Shown here: positions 60,960-64,000 of the stretch, in pieces
Layout of the letters: every line of letters begins with the position of its first letter
Numbering within the stretch: position 1 is the first letter of the stretch
Notes under the pieces: generated by a model
The model's database searches: none
What the model saw: the letters and a program-made list of their open reading frames with translations, nothing else
Told to the model about the DNA's origin: nothing
Origin: Kitasatospora sp. NBC_00240
Lineage (GTDB): Bacteria > Actinomycetota > Actinomycetes > Streptomycetales > Streptomycetaceae
Direction: 5' to 3'
Assembly (NCBI RefSeq): GCF_026342405.1
Contig: NZ_JAPEMU010000001.1
Location: 9,238,001 to 9,302,000 of the forward strand
DNA length: 64,000 bases
Program-made: the position numbers and the translations under genes

Positions 60960-61883
60960 ATGGAGATCAGGGAATTGCAGTGGTTCGTGGCTCTTGCCGA
61001 GTCGGAGCACGTGACCTCCGCGGCCGATCGGCTCAACATCACCCAGCCCACCCTTTCCCGTGCGCTCGGCCGGTTGGAGAAGCGGGTGGGGGTGCCGCTG
61101 TTCGACCGCCGGCAGAACCGGCTTCACCTCAACAAGTACGGCGAGGTGTTCCGGGCGCACGCCGTACGGGCCATCAGCGAGATCGACCGCGCGGAACAGC
61201 GCATCGCCGCGCTGATCGATCCCGACAGCGGTGCCATCACGCTCGGGTTCCTGCACTCCTACGGCACCTGGCTGATTCCCGGACTGCTCGCCGGGTACCA
61301 CCGGATCGCTCCGGCGACGACGTTCGAATTGCGGGGCAGCGCGGCGGACGCCGTCGCCGACGGGGTGCGGCGCGGCCGCCTGGACCTCGGCATCACCAGC
61401 CCGCGCCCCGCCGACGAGGCGCTGCACTGGACACCGCTCCAGGACGAGCCGCTGGTTCTGCTCGTACCCGCCGACCACCGGCTCGCCAGCCGCGACCGGG
61501 TACAGGTGGCCGAGCTCGCCTCGGAGGCCTTCCTCGCGCTGCAACCGGAGTTCGGCCTGCGCCAGGTCGCCGATCGGCTGTGCGGGGCGGCCGGATTCAC
61601 GGCGCGGATCGTGATGGAGTCCACGGAACTCAGCACGCTCCGCTCGCTGGTGGCGTCCGGGCTCGGGGTGGCGGTGGTGCCGGCCACCGGTGACCTGTCC
61701 GCTCATCAGCGTCTCACCGTCTCCGTACCGCTCGCCGACCCTGGGGCGTTCCGCACGATCGGGGTGATCGTGCCGGCCGGGGGCCCGCGCGCAGCGGTCG
61801 TGGCACGCTTTCACGACTACATCCGGTCCACCGCGCAGCTGCCCGCAGGCCCGCAGGCCCGCAGCGTGACCGTGACCCCGTGA
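60960..61883 (+). CDS. LysR-type transcriptional regulator
   Basis: 307 residues. HTH at ~1-60: IRELQWFVALAESEHVTSAA, DRLNITQPTLSRALGRLEKR. Effector domain from ~90: ITLGFLHSYGTWLIPGLLAG, LVPADHRLASRDRV, LRSLVASGLGVAVVPA. Typical CynR/GltR-like. The upstream 180 bases join the ABC relic, so the former divergent target may be that lost transporter. No strong ribosome binding site. Stop lies in a 24-bp tandem duplication. Confidence 0.92.
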   Translation: MEIRELQWFVALAESEHVTSAADRLNITQPTLSRALGRLEKRVGVPLFDRRQNRLHLNKYGEVFRAHAVRAISEIDRAEQRIAALIDPDSGAITLGFLHSYGTWLIPGLLAGYHRIAPATTFELRGSAADAVADGVRRGRLDLGITSPRPADEALHWTPLQDEPLVLLVPADHRLASRDRVQVAELASEAFLALQPEFGLRQVADRLCGAAGFTARIVMESTELSTLRSLVASGLGVAVVPATGDLSAHQRLTVSVPLADPGAFRTIGVIVPAGGPRAAVVARFHDYIRSTAQLPAGPQARSVTVTP

Positions 61884-61924
61884 CCCCGCGACCGCCTGCC
61901 CCCGTGACCCCGCGACCGCCTGCC
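61877..61924 (+). repeat. 24-bp perfect tandem duplication over the lysR-type gene stop
   Basis: A unit beginning CCCGTGACCCCGCGACCGCC occurs twice without spacer; the first copy holds the TGA of the regulator gene (61881-61883). Confidence 0.95.
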
Positions 61925-62018
61925 CCTGCCCCGCTGAGCTGGGGTGATGCACGCCAGGTATGACGGCGCCGGGAACGCGTCATTTCACAGCGGAACACCG
62001 CCGTCCGAGGATGGCGCC

Positions 62019-62528
62019 ATGGGCACCAACCTCACCACCACCGTCACCACGCGGCCCCGTGGGAACCAACACCCGGAACGTGGGCTGCGCATGGCCGGGA
62101 CGATCCGAACGGCAGGGCTTCCGCACGCGAAAGCCCGCGGGGGTGCCGTCTTCCTGGCAGCGGAGGACAGCATGGTGCGCGAGGCGCGTCACTGCGCCGC
62201 GGCTCTGCTGGCCTCCTGGGGAGTGACCGCCTCCGACCGCGAGTCCGCTGTCCTGATCATCGGTGAACTGGCAGCCAACGCCGCTCAGTACGGAGGTCCG
62301 GAGCTGGCCGTGAGCCTGTCGCTGCGGGGCACGATCCTGCGCATCGACGTCTGCGACTTCGGTGCCGGCCCGTCGGCCCCTGCGGCCCGGCCGGCCGAGG
62401 AGGGCGGATGGGGACTCGTGATCGTCGACCGGCTCGCCGACCGGGTGGAGACCACGATCTCCGAAGGCCGGCGCACGGTCCGGGCGGACCTGCGTCTCAC
62501 CCCGACCGGCTCGCGAGGGGAGAAGTGA
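62019..62528 (+). CDS. RsbW-like ATP-binding protein (HATPase_c_2), second copy
   Basis: 169 residues. N box SAVLIIGELAANAAQYGGPE, G1 IDVCDFGAGPSAPAARPAEE, G2 GGWGLVIVDRLADRVETTIS. ATG 62019 with GAGG upstream; a later ATG (62091) is possible. Its stop overlaps the start of the CitE-like gene by one base (TGATG), an odd pairing of an anti-sigma-like ATPase with a metabolic enzyme. Confidence 0.85.
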   Translation: MGTNLTTTVTTRPRGNQHPERGLRMAGTIRTAGLPHAKARGGAVFLAAEDSMVREARHCAAALLASWGVTASDRESAVLIIGELAANAAQYGGPELAVSLSLRGTILRIDVCDFGAGPSAPAARPAEEGGWGLVIVDRLADRVETTISEGRRTVRADLRLTPTGSRGEK

Positions 62529-63355
62529 TGGCCCTCGGACCTCAGTACGCCCGTTCGTGGCTGTTCACCCCGGCGGACCGTCCCGACCGCTACCCCCGGC
62601 GGGACCTGCCCGGCGCGGACGCGGTCATCCTCGACCTGGAGGACGCCGTGGCACCCGGCCGCAAGGCTCTCGCCCGCGACCAACTCACCCGGCACGTCGC
62701 CGCCGACACACCCGTCTGGGTCAGGATCAACGACCGGACCAGCGATCACTGGCGGGCGGACCTGGGAGTCGTCGCCGGCCTTCCCGCCCTCGCCGGGGTG
62801 ATGCTCCCGAAGACCGAGCTAGCCGAGCACGTCGCCGCCACGGCGGCCCGGCTGCCGGCGGGTACACCCGTGGTCGCCCTCGTCGAGTCCTCGCTCGGAA
62901 TCGAGAACGCGTTCGCCATCGCCTGCGAGGCGGCCACCTTCGCTCTCGCCTTCGGCGTCGCCGACTTCCGTCGCGAGACCGGCATGGGCGACGCGCCCGA
63001 GGCATGGGCCTACCCCCGGACCCGGCTGGTGATCGCCAGCCGGGCGGCCGGACTGCGCGGCCCCATCGACGGCCCCGCCATGCAGTTGGACGACGTCGCC
63101 GCGGTGCGGTCCGAGGCGCAGGCGGGTCGGGCCGGTGGATTCACCGGCAAGCTCTGCATCCACCCGGCGCAGACCGCCGCCGTGAACGCCGCCTACAGCC
63201 CCGCGCCGGAGCAGATCGCCTGGGCCCGCCGGGTTCTGGAACAGGCCGCGCGCAGTGAGGGCGCCGCCGTCCGGGTGGACGGCGAGATGATCGACCGGCC
63301 TCGCCTGGAGCACGCCCGTGACCTGCTGGAACTCGTTGCCGCGACCGACGGGTAG
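62528..63355 (+). CDS. HpcH/HpaI-family CoA lyase (CitE / malyl-CoA lyase-like)
   Basis: 275 residues. ARSWLFTPADRPDRYPRRDL, GADAVILDLEDAVAPGRKAL (Mg site Asp/Glu), VMLPKTE, VALVESSLGIENA, FALAFGVADFRRETGM and GGFTGKLCIHPAQTAAVNAA. In actinobacteria such proteins cleave malyl- or methylmalyl-CoA in the ethylmalonyl-CoA pathway or act as citramalyl-CoA lyases. Convergent with a MaoC hydratase, a partner in that pathway. Overlaps the upstream gene by one base. Confidence 0.88.
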   Translation: MALGPQYARSWLFTPADRPDRYPRRDLPGADAVILDLEDAVAPGRKALARDQLTRHVAADTPVWVRINDRTSDHWRADLGVVAGLPALAGVMLPKTELAEHVAATAARLPAGTPVVALVESSLGIENAFAIACEAATFALAFGVADFRRETGMGDAPEAWAYPRTRLVIASRAAGLRGPIDGPAMQLDDVAAVRSEAQAGRAGGFTGKLCIHPAQTAAVNAAYSPAPEQIAWARRVLEQAARSEGAAVRVDGEMIDRPRLEHARDLLELVAATDG

Positions 63356-63474
63356 AGGGGAGCGCCAGGGAGCGGCGGGGAGCAGCGGGGGAGGGGCTGG
63401 GCGGGTCGGTGGGCCGCCCAGCCCCCGCGCACGGGCCGGAGTCGGACGCGCGCGGGCCCGTGCCGGACATGCGG

Positions 63475-63501
63475 GTGCCCGGGCCGGACGGGCCCGGGCA
63501 C
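63475..63501. terminator. Terminator between convergent lyase and hydratase genes
   Basis: GTGCCCGGGCC pairs with GGCCCGGGCAC around GGACG; 120 bases after the lyase stop and 14 bases from the hydratase stop. Confidence 0.75.
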
Positions 63502-63515
63502 GAGTGCCGTTTGCC

Positions 63516-64000
63516 TCAGCCGTCGATGCCGGCAGCCTTTCGGGAGCGCTCGTCCCACACGGGCCGTACGGCGTCGAACGACGGGCCGTGGCCACGCCGG
63601 TACACCATCAGCGTCCGCTCGAAGGTGATGACGACGACCCCGTCCTGGTTGAACCCGATCGTGCGGACTCGGACGATGCCGACGTCGGGCCTGCTGGAGG
63701 AGGGGCGCGCGGACAGCACCTCCGACTCGGAGTAGATCGTGTCGCCCTCGAACACCGGGTTCGGCAGGCGTACGCGATCCCATCCCAGGTTCGCCATCAC
63801 GTGCTGGGAGACATCGGTGACGCTCTGCCCGGTCACCAGGGCCAGCGTGAAGGTGGAGTCCACCAGAGGGCGGCCCCACACGGTCTGCGCCGCGTAGTGC
63901 CGGTCGAAGTGCAGCGGCGCCGTGTTCTGGGTGAGCAGCGTCATCCACGAATTGTCGGTCTCCAGCACGGTGCGGCCGAGGGGGTGCCGGTAGACGTCCC
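63516..64000 (-). CDS. MaoC-family dehydratase (mesaconyl-CoA hydratase-like), 5' end outside window
   Basis: 161 residues reach the window edge with the frame still open. LGRTVLETDNSWMTLLTQNT, APLHFDRHYAAQTVWGRPLV (Asp/His hydratase site), NLGWDRVRLPNPVFEGDTIY, and VGIVRVRTIGFNQDGVVVIT. The ETDNSWMTLLTQNTAPLHFD stretch is typical of mesaconyl-CoA hydratases. With the CitE-like neighbour it suggests an ethylmalonyl-CoA pathway locus to the right. Confidence 0.85.
   Translation of the reverse strand, partial: DVYRHPLGRTVLETDNSWMTLLTQNTAPLHFDRHYAAQTVWGRPLVDSTFTLALVTGQSVTDVSQHVMANLGWDRVRLPNPVFEGDTIYSESEVLSARPSSSRPDVGIVRVRTIGFNQDGVVVITFERTLMVYRRGHGPSFDAVRPVWDERSRKAAGIDG

Overview
The window is very GC-rich actinobacterial DNA. 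GC-biased third codon positions, GTG starts, AGGAG-type ribosome binding sites, a gas vesicle cluster of streptomycete type, F420-enzyme and DUF3040 genes, and secreted GH11/GH10/GH62 xylan-degrading enzymes all point to a Streptomycetaceae chromosome (Streptomyces, Kitasatospora or a close relative). The mix of accessory enzymes with many broken genes suggests a chromosome arm rather than the core. No rRNA, tRNA, CRISPR array or intact insertion sequence was seen.

Layout. 0-3.2 kb: CHAD protein end, a membrane-protein relic, hemerythrin, a headless PRC-barrel fragment and a cation-efflux (CDF) transporter. 3.3-7.5 kb: a complete sugar ABC importer (lipoprotein, two permeases, ATPase) of LpqY-SugABC type. 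7.6-15.2 kb: GDSL hydrolase, Rieske protein, carboxylate-amine ligase and small stress/envelope genes (zinc ribbon, iron-permease-like, CsbD, a 52-aa hydrophobic protein), interleaved with broken genes and short tandem duplications. 15.2-22 kb: the gas vesicle locus, gvpO-A-F-G-J-L-S-K rightwards, with two gvpY/gvpZ-like genes divergent on the left. 22.7-36 kb: secreted carbohydrate enzymes (GH16; then GH11, GH10 and GH62), a large secreted PKD/repeat protein, a VOC protein, a 25-residue bL37-like ribosomal microprotein, and a NarL-type two-component pair.

36-43 kb: small membrane and stress genes (DUF6479-like, DUF3040, SRPBCC) with paralogues or relics of genes seen at 8-15 kb, then an aminoglycoside-adenylyltransferase-like gene and an RsbW-like ATPase. 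41.8-48.3 kb: a dense gene graveyard (CoiA-like, NmrA, Nudix, ROK, SigJ, hemerythrin and GH59 fragments) around intact YrdC/Sua5-like, Eis-like and ABM-like genes. 48.3-64 kb: GPP34, saccharopine dehydrogenase-like, cupin, S41 peptidase, Ser/Thr kinase, beta-lactamase-like esterase, AraC/GyrI, alpha/beta hydrolase with divergent WYL regulator, LysR, a second RsbW-like ATPase, and a convergent CitE-like lyase and MaoC hydratase pair that may mark the edge of an ethylmalonyl-CoA pathway locus.

Functional themes. (i) Xylan use: GH11 and GH10 endoxylanases plus a GH62 arabinofuranosidase; GH10 and GH62 each have the same 14-bp LacI-type operator in opposite orientation, while GH11 has CGAAA/TTTCG boxes. 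(ii) Gas vesicles. (iii) Stress-associated small proteins, seemingly present in two paralogous blocks. (iv) Ongoing genome decay: at least fifteen gene fragments, and five separate tandem duplications (13-24 bp units) lying exactly over stop codons. The stop-codon duplications, the rearranged gvp locus and the shared xylan operators are the most interesting items.
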